DNA of 36,480 nucleotides from a virus. The notes under the pieces are model-generated. The model saw only the letters and a list, made by a program, of their open reading frames with translations, had not been told where the DNA came from and did no database searches. Shown in pieces: positions 7,200-15,108 of this stretch. The position numbers and the translations under genes were made by a program. Location: positions 1 to 36,480 of the IMG/VR virus record IMGVR_UViG_3300048836_000537. One strand, written 5' to 3'. The first letter of the stretch is position 1. The number at the start of each line of letters is the position of its first letter.

Positions 7200-8225
7200 T
7201 TAGAATGAACCACCATCAATAATGGCATTCTTTACGAGGTCGTTAATTGTTGCTCTTTTCTGGGTAACCTCTGAGTTGTCATAATAGGGAACATAATCTG
7301 CCGCCGCATCAGCAGCCGCATCAACTGAAAGTCCACTGATATCTAATCCTACCCATAGCTCTTGGCTTGTAGCGGAAATGTTTATTCCCTGCGAGCTGCG
7401 AACGGTTTGATTTAAATATCCGGGTGTTCCACCTGCCTGCGTTTGCACCTTGTACATACCAAGCTGTGAAATAAAATCTGTTTTTAAAATCTTCTTGTTT
7501 CGCGCTGCTCCCAAGGCCGCTGAATCGATAAATATTATATAATCAGATTCATTCAAGGTCGACGAGGCCGTTAATTCACTCAAATTAAGGTCGACTGAAT
7601 TCCCTGTTATATCAACTCCGCTACCTCCAATGTAAGTTGACGAACCGGCGAACTGAACAAAATTGATATTGCTGGTTCCTAGAGAAATGTTATCAGTTGA
7701 GCATACCCAAGCTGTTTCACTATATGTTACTCCTTCGCTAACAAAAACCGCGGCATTAAGAAGCTCGGCCGCGCTGTCAGCATCAGATGAACGTACCCAT
7801 GCGCCAGTTTTAACAACATAGATACCGTTAGTCTTACTGTCGGCCTGATACTTGAGTAAAACACGATCATTAACGGCAAGATCAATTCCATCAATTGATT
7901 GTAGCCCTGATGCAGTTATATTAAATACTGACACAACTCTGACTGGATCTTTCCATTTTAAACCCGCTATGAGCTGATCAACCTCAACCTTTGAATAAAC
8001 ACTTAGGTTCGATCTTGCGCTTGCTTTATCAGGCACATCTGCTAGGTTCTGGTCTTTTCTCATGTAATCGGCAATGGCACCAGCATTGAACAGCTTTATT
8101 TTAACTGTTGCCGTTTGGCATATATACAAATCACCGGTATCAGTGGCAAAAAGAAATTCCCCGGGGTTTAACCCGGTTGTCGGTAAATTAGCGGCTAGCC
8201 CTCGCCTTACTTTAATTATACTCAT
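7200..8225 (-). CDS. Tail fibre / appendage protein with N-terminal attachment module
   Basis: 341 aa. Residues 1-45 (MSIIKVRRGLAANLPTTGLN, PGEFLFATDTGDLYIC) form the N-terminal module found in many phage fibres and in major tropism determinants. Residues about 95-190 contain a repeat common in phage fibres: KDPVRVVSVFNI, IDGIDLAVNDRVLLKYQ, NGIYVVKTGAWVRSSDAD. The C-terminal half is low in motifs. It is the first of three consecutive fibre-type genes. It may form the shaft to which the downstream fibres attach. Confidence 0.7.
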   Translation of the reverse strand: MSIIKVRRGLAANLPTTGLNPGEFLFATDTGDLYICQTATVKIKLFNAGAIADYMRKDQNLADVPDKASARSNLSVYSKVEVDQLIAGLKWKDPVRVVSVFNITASGLQSIDGIDLAVNDRVLLKYQADSKTNGIYVVKTGAWVRSSDADSAAELLNAAVFVSEGVTYSETAWVCSTDNISLGTSNINFVQFAGSSTYIGGSGVDITGNSVDLNLSELTASSTLNESDYIIFIDSAALGAARNKKILKTDFISQLGMYKVQTQAGGTPGYLNQTVRSSQGINISATSQELWVGLDISGLSVDAAADAAADYVPYYDNSEVTQKRATINDLVKNAIIDGGSF

Positions 8226-8268
8226 TCTTTTGGGTTTAAATCGTTTTTAAATTAAGTTTCAAATTCAT

Positions 8269-8727
8269 TTAAAATGTTCCAAGGTCTAGTACCCCATCTT
8301 TCATATAAATCCCTTCAACGCTTACCCCGCCGTCTCCTATTTCCTCAATCTCGTTAGTTTTCACGGCGTCAATAAATGTTTTTATACCTCGTACAACCTC
8401 GTCACCTCTCACGTGCACATAGTCGCTATCATTAAGCCCCGTAGTCCCCGATCCGGAGCCTGATCCGCCGCCGCCAGTCATAGCTAACCATTGCAGAATA
8501 GTTGGTAGGAATGGTGTAAGGCTTTCTGTTTCGGTGACAATTTGCTTGACTACTTTTAAAGGCCATATTTTAAGTGCAGCTCCTGGAGCAATATCATCAG
8601 TTAAATTAAGTATCAAGTCACGGTTTGCAAGCATGATCAGGAACATGCCCTCGATGGAGCCATATTCTTGAATGGCTAAATCAATAAGAGACTGCCCGGC
8701 ATGTACACGAGTTATTTTTACTTTCAT
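8269..8727 (-). CDS. LysM-like baseplate/tail protein with Gly-Ser linker
   Basis: 152 aa. Residues 1-60 resemble a LysM-type or tail X-like module (THE VHAGQSLIDLAIQEYGS start and APGAALKIWPL end), used in contractile tails to hold tube, hub and spike together. A GGGGSGSGSGTTG linker at about 93-105 leads to a C-terminal segment with VHVRGDEVVRGIKTFIDAV, a short module frequent at fibre N-termini. Its start overlaps the stop of the spanin-like gene as ATGA. It probably links baseplate and fibres. Confidence 0.5.
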   Translation of the reverse strand: MKVKITRVHAGQSLIDLAIQEYGSIEGMFLIMLANRDLILNLTDDIAPGAALKIWPLKVVKQIVTETESLTPFLPTILQWLAMTGGGGSGSGSGTTGLNDSDYVHVRGDEVVRGIKTFIDAVKTNEIEEIGDGGVSVEGIYMKDGVLDLGTF

Positions 8728-9179
8728 TTAATCCAGCGTGTTAATATTTTTAGTCCAACGGACATGAGCAAGATCACCCACAATATTGCTCCCGACCATA
8801 CTAGAAAGAGTTGGAAACCGCTCAATCTTTTTTCAACTTCGTATGGGGCGGGAACAGGAATATCCTTATACACCAAGCTATCTTTAGTCTTGACGTATAA
8901 AGTGTCATGCATGTACTTCGTCTTGTATTGAAATTGGCCATTGCTGAGTTCAATAAAGCTCTTTATATTATTTCCTTTTACTTCAGAAAGCGCCTTTAAA
9001 TAGACATTATTGAGCGAGTCACAGGCAAACAAGGCCGTCAGGAGTGAGCTATCGGCCGGAATCGGCACGGGAATTAATCTTTCCGTCACCACCGTGCTTG
9101 ATTTCATTAATGGAAGTGATTTACGAGAGCAGCCGGATATAACGATCAGCCCAATTATTAAAAGAAATATTTTTTTCAT
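8724..9179 (-). CDS. Probable unimolecular spanin (lipoprotein with C-terminal membrane anchor)
   Basis: 151 aa. It begins with a lipoprotein signal, MKKIFLLIIGLIVISGCSRK, with the lipobox Cys at residue 17, and ends with a single strongly hydrophobic segment (about 122-147) followed by RWIK. A protein anchored in the outer membrane by lipid and in the inner membrane by a C-terminal helix is the arrangement of u-spanins such as T1 gp11, which join the two membranes at the last step of lysis. It lies directly after the coiled-coil and endolysin genes, with 4-bp overlaps. Confidence 0.6.
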   Translation of the reverse strand: MKKIFLLIIGLIVISGCSRKSLPLMKSSTVVTERLIPVPIPADSSLLTALFACDSLNNVYLKALSEVKGNNIKSFIELSNGQFQYKTKYMHDTLYVKTKDSLVYKDIPVPAPYEVEKRLSGFQLFLVWSGAILWVILLMSVGLKILTRWIK

Positions 9180-9565
9180 TCAGCCTTGACCTTTAAAAGT
9201 TTATTAAGCTCATTTACCTTTTTTATCAATGTGGCATTTTCCTCTTTTAACTTGGACATTTCTTTCTCTAGCCGTGCTAAAGACTCATGGAGCTTGCTGT
9301 TTTCTGATATAGTTTCTTCGAGCTTCTCGACCAGCGCTTTATTTTCCCTAGTTGAAGTGTCCAACTTGAGAATTACCTCGGCGTAGTTCTTGCGTATCGA
9401 GGTAAGCTCATCAAGTGTTTTAGTGTACTCCGTGCTCAATAAACTGATGGAATTCTGGAGCTCGGATATAAAATCGTTATTTCGTTTTTTTTGGGAGTAC
9501 CTCCAAGTTAGAACTCCTGTTAAGGCGCCACTTCCAAGAATGGCCATAATCATTTCATACCACAT
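9176..9565 (-). CDS. Membrane-anchored coiled-coil lysis protein (holin- or i-spanin-like)
   Basis: 129 aa. An N-terminal membrane segment (about 5-22) is followed by RYSQKKR and then an almost uninterrupted heptad pattern to the end, with LARLEKEMSKLKEEN as an example. This is the layout of an inner-membrane spanin or a pinholin-like protein. It lies between the M23 endolysin and the lipoprotein spanin, and its start is 3 bases after the endolysin stop. No other holin candidate is visible in the cassette. Confidence 0.5.
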   Translation of the reverse strand: MWYEMIMAILGSGALTGVLTWRYSQKKRNNDFISELQNSISLLSTEYTKTLDELTSIRKNYAEVILKLDTSTRENKALVEKLEETISENSKLHESLARLEKEMSKLKEENATLIKKVNELNKLLKVKAE

Positions 9566-9568
9566 GAT

Positions 9569-9952
9569 CTAAGAAAATTTAAAGTAATTACTCGGGTTTA
9601 CCCACGTGCCTCCTATCTTGACTGTAAAGTGCAGGTGAGGGCCGGTGCTCATCCCAGTGCTGCCCACATTTGCTATAACTTGGCCTTCGCCTACTTTTTC
9701 ATTCAACTTAACGTGGCGATTACTTAAGTGGGCAAAGCCGTATCTCTTACCGGTGATTGAAAGCATTGCCAGGCATTGACCGCCTTTAGCATCGTTCCAG
9801 TAGGCAATGATAGTTCCGGCCTCGGGAGCAATAATACTTGTGCCAAGTGGAGCTGCCAGATCAACGCCATTGTGAAACGACTTTATTTTTGAAATGGGGT
9901 GAATCCTTTCACCAAACCCGGAACTAATTCTAGCTAATAATGGAGCTCTCAT
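9569..9952 (-). CDS. Endolysin, M23-family peptidoglycan endopeptidase
   Basis: 127 aa, a nearly bare M23 (LytM/gp13-type) domain. The zinc ligands are visible as His27 and Asp31 (HNGVD) and the GPHLHF motif (His106, His108); His75 in GFAHL is the further active-site His. It has no signal peptide, so it needs a holin. It lies between the baseplate and lysis-membrane genes. In Bacteroidetes phages a short M23 domain is often the lysin; it could alternatively act in the tail tip during entry. Confidence 0.8.
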   Translation of the reverse strand: MRAPLLARISSGFGERIHPISKIKSFHNGVDLAAPLGTSIIAPEAGTIIAYWNDAKGGQCLAMLSITGKRYGFAHLSNRHVKLNEKVGEGQVIANVGSTGMSTGPHLHFTVKIGGTWVNPSNYFKFS

Positions 9953-9955
9953 AAA

Positions 9956-10249
9956 TTATTCTTTATGCACGGCGTCTACCTGTATATTGCCGGCGTTAAA
10001 CGTGAGTGATTTAATTGTCTTGTTATCCATTTTAAATTGTAAACGGATTTCCCTGTTTAGCTCGCTTGACCCTTCCTCAAGAATATAATTTGACAAGCCA
10101 ACGCCAGCCTTAACATGCTGCCTAAAATCTCCCTGGTTAGCCGCCAGTAGGCATCCAATCTCTTGGTTAAGCGATTCGCCAGTCAAGAAATCGCCCTGGT
10201 CAATTAAAAGGTCGTAGTCATCACCTATCAGGATATCGTATCGCTTCAT
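9956..10249 (-). CDS. Baseplate wedge protein, gp25/Mu gp46-like
   Basis: 97 aa, the usual length of the gp25-like wedge component. DYDLLIDQGDFLTGESLNQEIGCLLAANQGDF fits the N-terminal half of Mu gp46-type proteins, and NREIRLQFKMDNKTIKSLTFN the C-terminal strand pair. The gene order hub, spike, gp25-like matches Mu gp44-45-46. The start overlaps the stop of the spike gene by 4 bp. Confidence 0.65.
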   Translation of the reverse strand: MKRYDILIGDDYDLLIDQGDFLTGESLNQEIGCLLAANQGDFRQHVKAGVGLSNYILEEGSSELNREIRLQFKMDNKTIKSLTFNAGNIQVDAVHKE

Positions 10250-10746
10250 TTCATCAACTTGTTAATATCCGACTCGAATTTTTCCACTCTTGTAACTACA
10301 TCAGGTGTAATTGTGCCCGAGGGTGAATTTGGGGCTGCCACGAGAACTTTTAATGATTTCAATATGGTAGCTATTGAAACAAGAATATCTTTCAAATTAA
10401 CCTCGCTAGTGCTAAGGTTAAATTTTTTTGAAGCGCCATCCATTTCAAACTGAATACCCTCATGCTCGAGCCTGATCAGGTCGGCTTTGTCAACCTTTAT
10501 TATTATCAAGTCCCTGTAATTCCCGTTAGATAAATCAGCAACCGTTACCATGCTATTTTTTGCGGGTTTAACCAATAGATTTCCGCCGTCAGCGCAAAAG
10601 AGGGAAACGCCAGTGAATGTAAATTCACCGTATTTGATATCACATTCTGACTCCGTTACTCTTGTTACCTCGGCGGTGAAAATAACCTCTGGGCTTTCAC
10701 CAACGATCTTTTTTAAGGCTTCCTTTATTTCCCTTGACTTGCTCAT
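10246..10746 (-). CDS. Baseplate spike/assembly protein, Mu gp45-like
   Basis: 166 aa. The N-terminal part (VIFTAEVTRVTESECDIKYGEFTFTGVSLFC) looks like an OB-fold of the gpV/gp45 type, and the C-terminal half is a shorter beta/helical tail without the usual triple-helix spike tip signature. It lies between the hub (gpD/gp44-like) and gp25-like genes, as expected for the central spike. The 4-bp overlaps on both sides imply coupled translation. Confidence 0.55.
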   Translation of the reverse strand: MSKSREIKEALKKIVGESPEVIFTAEVTRVTESECDIKYGEFTFTGVSLFCADGGNLLVKPAKNSMVTVADLSNGNYRDLIIIKVDKADLIRLEHEGIQFEMDGASKKFNLSTSEVNLKDILVSIATILKSLKVLVAAPNSPSGTITPDVVTRVEKFESDINKLMK

Positions 10747-11687
10747 AGCTTCTTACCTATTTTAATATTTCTTGCCCCGCCACTTTGGCTAACCGTGGTT
10801 GTAACTTCGAGCACGTAATAAATGCCATTTTTATACTCATAATCTGAGTCATGAAGTGATATCTTGTAGCCAGCATCGCAAAACGGTATTAGCCAGCCCG
10901 TAAAAGTTCCCGAGTATCCAGTATAACTCTTTACCAATAATTGCTCATTGGCAAGCTTCTCAAGCGTGGCCTTGTCACTCACGCCTGATATTTTAAGCGT
11001 TACTGAATCGCCCCCTTTTTCACCGGCAATTGCCCTGATTACTTTCCCATCATTCCCTTTGCCCTCAACTGTAACTTCGACCTTGCGATCCTCGGCGTTC
11101 ATGTATTCAAGATCACTGCTTTCTATGTTTTCCTGAAAGCTATAAGCTGCCAGCCCGAAGAGCTCGCTATACTGGCCGTGAACATGAAGCTCCTTACCCT
11201 TGAGATAAATGTTGGACTTTGTTTCCTCTTGAAGTTTTTTAAGTACCTGGTACGCGGTTTGGGACTTGATTATATACTTGTCATATTTGAAGCTATAGTC
11301 GCATTTTAAAGAATAACCTTTAGGCAATAAATAATTAATAATGTCCTTTACATCAGGATTTTTAAATTCCTTATCATCAACTTTGACCTTAAGCAGGAAG
11401 AGCGAATCCTCGCAGTTAAGCTTGATTGTTCCGTCATCCGTTGATATGGAGTCTAAGTATCCCTCGAATTCAGTGACCATAATCGAATTATATCCCAATT
11501 CTATAATCACCCTGTCACCTCTTTTTATTTTCTGCTCGACCTCTATTGCCTTGTTAAAGCATGTTCCTGGAAGGGTAATAACGGCGGTGTCACTCAGCTT
11601 TTCAACTGAATGAACGACTTCAATGCTTTCTAGCATAGTTAAGCGGAAGTTGCCAATTGTTACGTTCCAGTTTAAATCAAGGTACAT
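10743..11687 (-). CDS. Baseplate hub protein, gpD / Mu gp44-like
   Basis: 314 aa. The fold pattern fits the hub family: an N-terminal tube-like beta domain with EVVHSVEKLSDTAVITLPG and GDRVIIELGYN, a middle region with YQVLKKLQEETKSNIYLKGKELHVHG and a C-terminal region with YTGTFTG-like strands (GYSGTFTGWLIPF) and LEVTTTVSQSGGARNIKIGKKL. The hub closes the tail tube at the baseplate and carries the spike. It overlaps the upstream DUF6046-like gene by one base. Confidence 0.7.
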   Translation of the reverse strand: MYLDLNWNVTIGNFRLTMLESIEVVHSVEKLSDTAVITLPGTCFNKAIEVEQKIKRGDRVIIELGYNSIMVTEFEGYLDSISTDDGTIKLNCEDSLFLLKVKVDDKEFKNPDVKDIINYLLPKGYSLKCDYSFKYDKYIIKSQTAYQVLKKLQEETKSNIYLKGKELHVHGQYSELFGLAAYSFQENIESSDLEYMNAEDRKVEVTVEGKGNDGKVIRAIAGEKGGDSVTLKISGVSDKATLEKLANEQLLVKSYTGYSGTFTGWLIPFCDAGYKISLHDSDYEYKNGIYYVLEVTTTVSQSGGARNIKIGKKL

Positions 11688-12223
11688 TACTTTTCAATTA
11701 GAAGGTTAAACACGTCATCTGAATAAGCCTTGATTGCAAACGCCTGGTTATTTATCCCCTTGGTAAATGGCAGCTCAAGAGCTTCAATAGCTATTGATTC
11801 GATGCCCCTGTTATTTATCAAGCTGCATTCAACGTCAATTGCAGAGTGTCTTTCAAAAAATACTCTAAGCTTGTCAACTTCCTCCGGGTAATCGCCGGAT
11901 TCATTAATAAAAATACCAACGATGCTTATTTCAACATCGTCCTCCGTCCATCGCTCCTTTATAGTGCCTCGCTTGTTCCCCTTGGCAACCGTTCTTCGAG
12001 TAATTATATTACGGAAGCCCATGCTTATTAATGGGTCAATTGGGAAGGTAAAGTCATCGAGTCCATCCGCTTTAAAGGTCAATGGGCATTGGCTAACTTT
12101 TAAACCAGATGATTGGCTAGGCTCTATCCTTTGATTAGTATCAAAGTTGATAGATACAACCTTGCCTTTCCATAGCAAGGGCGGTAAACTAATACCTGAA
12201 GCAATTATCTTGTTCTTTTCCAT
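11687..12223 (-). CDS. DUF6046-like tail/baseplate protein
   Basis: 178 aa, following the tape measure gene with a 1-bp overlap. This is the place of Mu gp43, the DNA-circularisation/hub-adaptor protein. The features (VSQCPLTFKADGLDDFTFPIDPLIS, RRTVAKGNKRGTIKERW, INESGDYPEEVDKLRVFFE) agree with the Bacteroidetes phage family DUF6046 as I remember it. Probable role: baseplate component between tape measure tip and hub. Confidence 0.55.
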   Translation of the reverse strand: MEKNKIIASGISLPPLLWKGKVVSINFDTNQRIEPSQSSGLKVSQCPLTFKADGLDDFTFPIDPLISMGFRNIITRRTVAKGNKRGTIKERWTEDDVEISIVGIFINESGDYPEEVDKLRVFFERHSAIDVECSLINNRGIESIAIEALELPFTKGINNQAFAIKAYSDDVFNLLIEK

Positions 12224-14424
12224 TATGATGATGTGGCATAGGCCATATTAAGAGTCTGTAATAAAACTTCTTCTATTTTTCTTTTTAAGTCGGTGGTGTT
12301 CTCCTTAAGGTTTCCTTCAAAGGATATACTTTCAACCATATTTTTCATGTTAATATGAATCTCGGTATTCCTGGAGCCGCCTGATGCAATTCCTTGGACT
12401 TTCCCGCCAGCCGTGCTATTATCAATCGATGATCCGCTTTTGTTGAAATCTATTGATCCGCCAAGGCCTGGGACAACCGCTGGCTTAATTTTAGACTTAT
12501 TCCAGCTTTCCGTTCCTTTTTTAACCCCTTTAGCGGCGGCCTCGCCAAGATCAAGAAACTGATCCTTCGGGAATGCCTTATTCCAAAGCTCCTTTATCCA
12601 CTTTATTGGTTTCATTAATGCATTAATGATTTTATCCAGGATGCCAGAAATAAATGACCATAATTTGGAGAATACGTCCTTGACGGGGCTTAGAAGATTT
12701 CTGCCTAGCCAACCTGATATATTACTAAATAGGCCTAGGATGTTTGTCCATATTTTTACGAAAAAGTTTCCTATTCCTTGAAATACCGAGACAAGACCAT
12801 TCCAGAGCCAAGCACCGGCGTTTATGATACCGGTAATGATAGTCTTCCAAAAATTATAGATAAGTGTGAAATAGGGCTTAACTATTTTTTCCCACAACCC
12901 TTTTATAACTACCCCTATATTTGTGAATACGGCTTTTGTAACTTCCCAAACGGAGAAAAGAATCTGCCTGAATTTTTCTGATTTATCCCATAACATTTTA
13001 AATAGCCCGGCAAGTAGAGTAATGCCGAGAGCAATCCAGCCTACAATCGGAATACTGTAAATGGCAATGCCTAAACTTTTAACTGACGCCGTCAAGGCCT
13101 TTGTAGCCACGGCGGCCATTAATGACACGCCTAGCCAAGTACCTTGGCTGGAGATCATTGCCCATGTAGCAGGAATAGTCTGCCACATGGCTTTAGCACG
13201 TTGTTTAAGTGAAATGAAAAAAGCGGATTCCGAGGCAACGGCGATCATGTTTACAAGTGTAAGCGTTGACGTGAGGCCTTGAACCGCTAGAACAGATGTT
13301 TTAAAATATGGTAGAACGCCATGGGCAAAATTGAAGACACTAATTTTTAAATTATCGAACCTGGCGTTTAGCCTGCTCATTCTCTCGGTATACTTCGACA
13401 TTACAATCGTTGCTTGCTCGGTAGCCGAGTTTGTGCCGGTGATCTTTTGCTTGTACTCGTCAATAAGATCAACTTGAGAAATAAGGGCAATACCAGCGTT
13501 TGAATTCTCTCGCCCGAAAATCTGTGACATTAGTGCCGTATCATTTAGAACCGGCTTCAAAAGCCTAAGCCTGTCAGCGAAAGTTTTACTCTTGTCGCTC
13601 AGGCCTTCAATGTCAATACCGGCTTTAGTTAACGCGTCTAGAGTAGTCTTGGGCATGAACCTGCCCTCTGATAAAATACTTAAAGAGTTTCTTATAGCGA
13701 TGCCTCCTTCAGCACCTTTCTTGCCTGACTTATCAAGTACCTGGATTGCCGCGTTCAATTCATTAAACTTTACTCCAGCTGACTTTGCCGCCATACCGGA
13801 GTTTTCAACCGCGGCTTTAATAGCCGGCAATTCAGCACTTCCTTCTTTAGCGGCGGCGGCCATTATATTCATCATTTCGGCCATGATCCTGGAGGCCTCT
13901 GTTGGGTCATCAAGAGATACCTGGTATTGATTCATGGCAGTTGTCAAAACCTCGGTTGCGGCCACTGTATCACCGCTCATTGACTTGCTTAAAACAGCAA
14001 CATGTTTGCCCATCGAATCAAGAGCTGAAGGAACTTTAGCGATTTCGGGGCTTAATTGAGAAAGTACCAGCTTGTAGCTTTCAACTCCCTGGGCGGCGCT
14101 GCTCCCGAAAGCCACGGCTGATTTTCTCGCGTACTTTTCAATCTCCGAGAGCTGATTTTTAGTTACGCCAGTTATCGCGTTTAGGTCAGTCAGAGAGGAG
14201 TTAAGAGCTATGCCAGGTTGAGACGCGCTGTCTATAGCGGCGTTTACCCTATCAAATGCATTGCTAATATTGTTAAGGGTGAACATTGTATCACCCAACT
14301 TTGTAATACCTGAGCGAAGATTACCAACTGTATCAACGGCGGCTTTCCCTGCTTTTTCAATTGCTGGGAAATATGCGGTAGCATTACCTGATACGTTAAT
14401 AATGTAGTTTATTTGGTCGCTCAT
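12223..14424 (-). CDS. Tail tape measure protein
   Basis: 733 aa, the largest structural protein. The N-terminal 370 residues show the TP901-type tape measure core (LTDLNAITGVTKNQLSEIEKYARK, AATEVLTTAMNQY, ALTKAGIDIEGLSDKSKTFADRLRLLK). It is followed by hydrophobic helices at about 375-480, which may insert in the host membrane at DNA entry, and a helical region rich in Trp (about 480-630). The C-terminus contains GSRNTEIHINMKNMVESISF. It measures tail length, so a tail of about 100 nm is expected. Confidence 0.85.
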   Translation of the reverse strand: MSDQINYIINVSGNATAYFPAIEKAGKAAVDTVGNLRSGITKLGDTMFTLNNISNAFDRVNAAIDSASQPGIALNSSLTDLNAITGVTKNQLSEIEKYARKSAVAFGSSAAQGVESYKLVLSQLSPEIAKVPSALDSMGKHVAVLSKSMSGDTVAATEVLTTAMNQYQVSLDDPTEASRIMAEMMNIMAAAAKEGSAELPAIKAAVENSGMAAKSAGVKFNELNAAIQVLDKSGKKGAEGGIAIRNSLSILSEGRFMPKTTLDALTKAGIDIEGLSDKSKTFADRLRLLKPVLNDTALMSQIFGRENSNAGIALISQVDLIDEYKQKITGTNSATEQATIVMSKYTERMSRLNARFDNLKISVFNFAHGVLPYFKTSVLAVQGLTSTLTLVNMIAVASESAFFISLKQRAKAMWQTIPATWAMISSQGTWLGVSLMAAVATKALTASVKSLGIAIYSIPIVGWIALGITLLAGLFKMLWDKSEKFRQILFSVWEVTKAVFTNIGVVIKGLWEKIVKPYFTLIYNFWKTIITGIINAGAWLWNGLVSVFQGIGNFFVKIWTNILGLFSNISGWLGRNLLSPVKDVFSKLWSFISGILDKIINALMKPIKWIKELWNKAFPKDQFLDLGEAAAKGVKKGTESWNKSKIKPAVVPGLGGSIDFNKSGSSIDNSTAGGKVQGIASGGSRNTEIHINMKNMVESISFEGNLKENTTDLKRKIEEVLLQTLNMAYATSS

Positions 14425-14442
14425 TTTTTTATTATAACTTTA
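14412..14442 (+). promoter_or_regulatory. Bacteroidetes-type promoter for the small + strand gene
   Basis: TTTG (14412-14415), a 19-bp spacer and TAACTTTA (14435-14442) match the TTTG-N19-TAnnTTTG consensus with one mismatch. It points against the late operon, into the 57-aa gene. The expected transcription start falls at or very near the ATG at 14448, so the transcript may be leaderless. Confidence 0.5.
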
Positions 14443-14447
14443 TTCAA

Positions 14448-14621
14448 ATGTTACACGTCCTTGTTACACTCTTTGTTTTGGCCTTAACTGCAGGGGTTGT
14501 TTTAGTTGGTATTTTCCTGTTAGCGGTTATAGTTAAGACTGTATTTGGTATTTTCAGGGGAGGCAAGATTGAGCCATTTTCTACTCCCTGGATAAAAGAT
14601 TACAGGTGGAGAAACCGTTAA
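14448..14621 (+). CDS. Small membrane protein on the opposite strand of the tail operon
   Basis: 57 aa, MLHVLVTLFVLALTAGVVLV onward: one long hydrophobic helix (about 3-36), then a basic/aromatic tail with FRGGKIEPFSTPW and DYRWRNR. It fills the otherwise empty gap between tape measure and tail chaperone and ends 3 bp from the convergent stop of the chaperone extension. It has its own promoter-like sequence. The strand, promoter and position suggest a gene expressed in the lysogen, but the function is unknown. It is not in the usual Mu gene order. Confidence 0.5.
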   Translation: MLHVLVTLFVLALTAGVVLVGIFLLAVIVKTVFGIFRGGKIEPFSTPWIKDYRWRNR

Positions 14622-14624
14622 CAA

Positions 14625-14795
14625 TTATGCTCCACCTGCTTTCTTTTCTTTTTCCCTGATGTCGAGAAGCTGGTTAAACTTTTCTGCCCAGGTGTGGTCA
14701 TCAAGCGTATCAGGGTCTATTTGCAAATAGTAGCTCATCATTGTATTGATATAGCCGAAAGGATTTGCTTTCATTTCACCCGATACGCTATCTAT
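14625..14795 (-). CDS. Frameshift extension of the tail assembly chaperone (gp42-like)
   Basis: Reached from the 14792-15106 gene by a -1 shift at 14795-14801. Reading continues IDSVSGEMKANPFGYINTMM and ends KKAGGA at the TAA of 14625-14627, adding 56 residues to make a protein of about 160 aa. The frame has a possible own ATG at 14774, giving 49 aa. Mu gp41/gp42 and lambda G/GT use the same arrangement, and both short and long forms are needed to load the tape measure with tail tube protein. Confidence 0.65.
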   Translation of the reverse strand: MDSVSGEMKANPFGYINTMMSYYLQIDPDTLDDHTWAEKFNQLLDIREKEKKAGGA

Positions 14796-15106
14796 AAATT
14801 TAGCAGCTCTGCCTCCTTTACAGAAATGATTTCACCAAGTTTCGAGGCCGCTCCAAAAAACAACTCATCGTTTGTTTTTATTTCCTCCGAGCCGCCTAGC
14901 CAAGTCGAGTTTAAAAGAGCCTCGTTTGACTTCATCGGGTTGGTTTGGGCTATCGTGGATGAATAGGCCACCTCAGTCCTGGTTGGTTTCCTCAGGTAGC
15001 CGATATGGCCGTCAACTACAATGGCAAATACTTTACCGTGCTTTGATTTCCAAGCTTCAATTACGGATGGCTCTACTTGGCCAATAAGATTTATTTTCTT
15101 CTCCAT
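14792..15106 (-). CDS. Tail assembly chaperone, short form (Mu gp41-like)
   Basis: 104 aa. It follows the tail tube gene by 2 bp and precedes the tape measure, the conserved place of the frameshifted chaperone. Residues 1-50 (KINLIGQVEPSVIEAWKSKHGKVFAIVVDGHIGYLRKPTRTE) are typical of small globular tail chaperones. It ends in ...ELLNL at a TAG codon placed directly behind the slippery heptamer. Confidence 0.65.
   Translation of the reverse strand: MEKKINLIGQVEPSVIEAWKSKHGKVFAIVVDGHIGYLRKPTRTEVAYSSTIAQTNPMKSNEALLNSTWLGGSEEIKTNDELFFGAASKLGEIISVKEAELLNL
14795..14801 (-). promoter_or_regulatory. -1 ribosomal frameshift site A AAT TTA (TAG)
   Basis: On the minus strand the mRNA reads CTA AAT TTA TAG in the zero frame. 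A-AAT-TTA is a classical XXXYYYZ slippery heptamer, followed at once by the UAG stop, as at the Rous sarcoma virus gag-pol site. The -1 frame is open from a TGA 30 nt upstream and continues through the gp42-like extension. I did not identify a downstream pseudoknot by eye. Confidence 0.6.
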
Positions 15107-15108
15107 GC

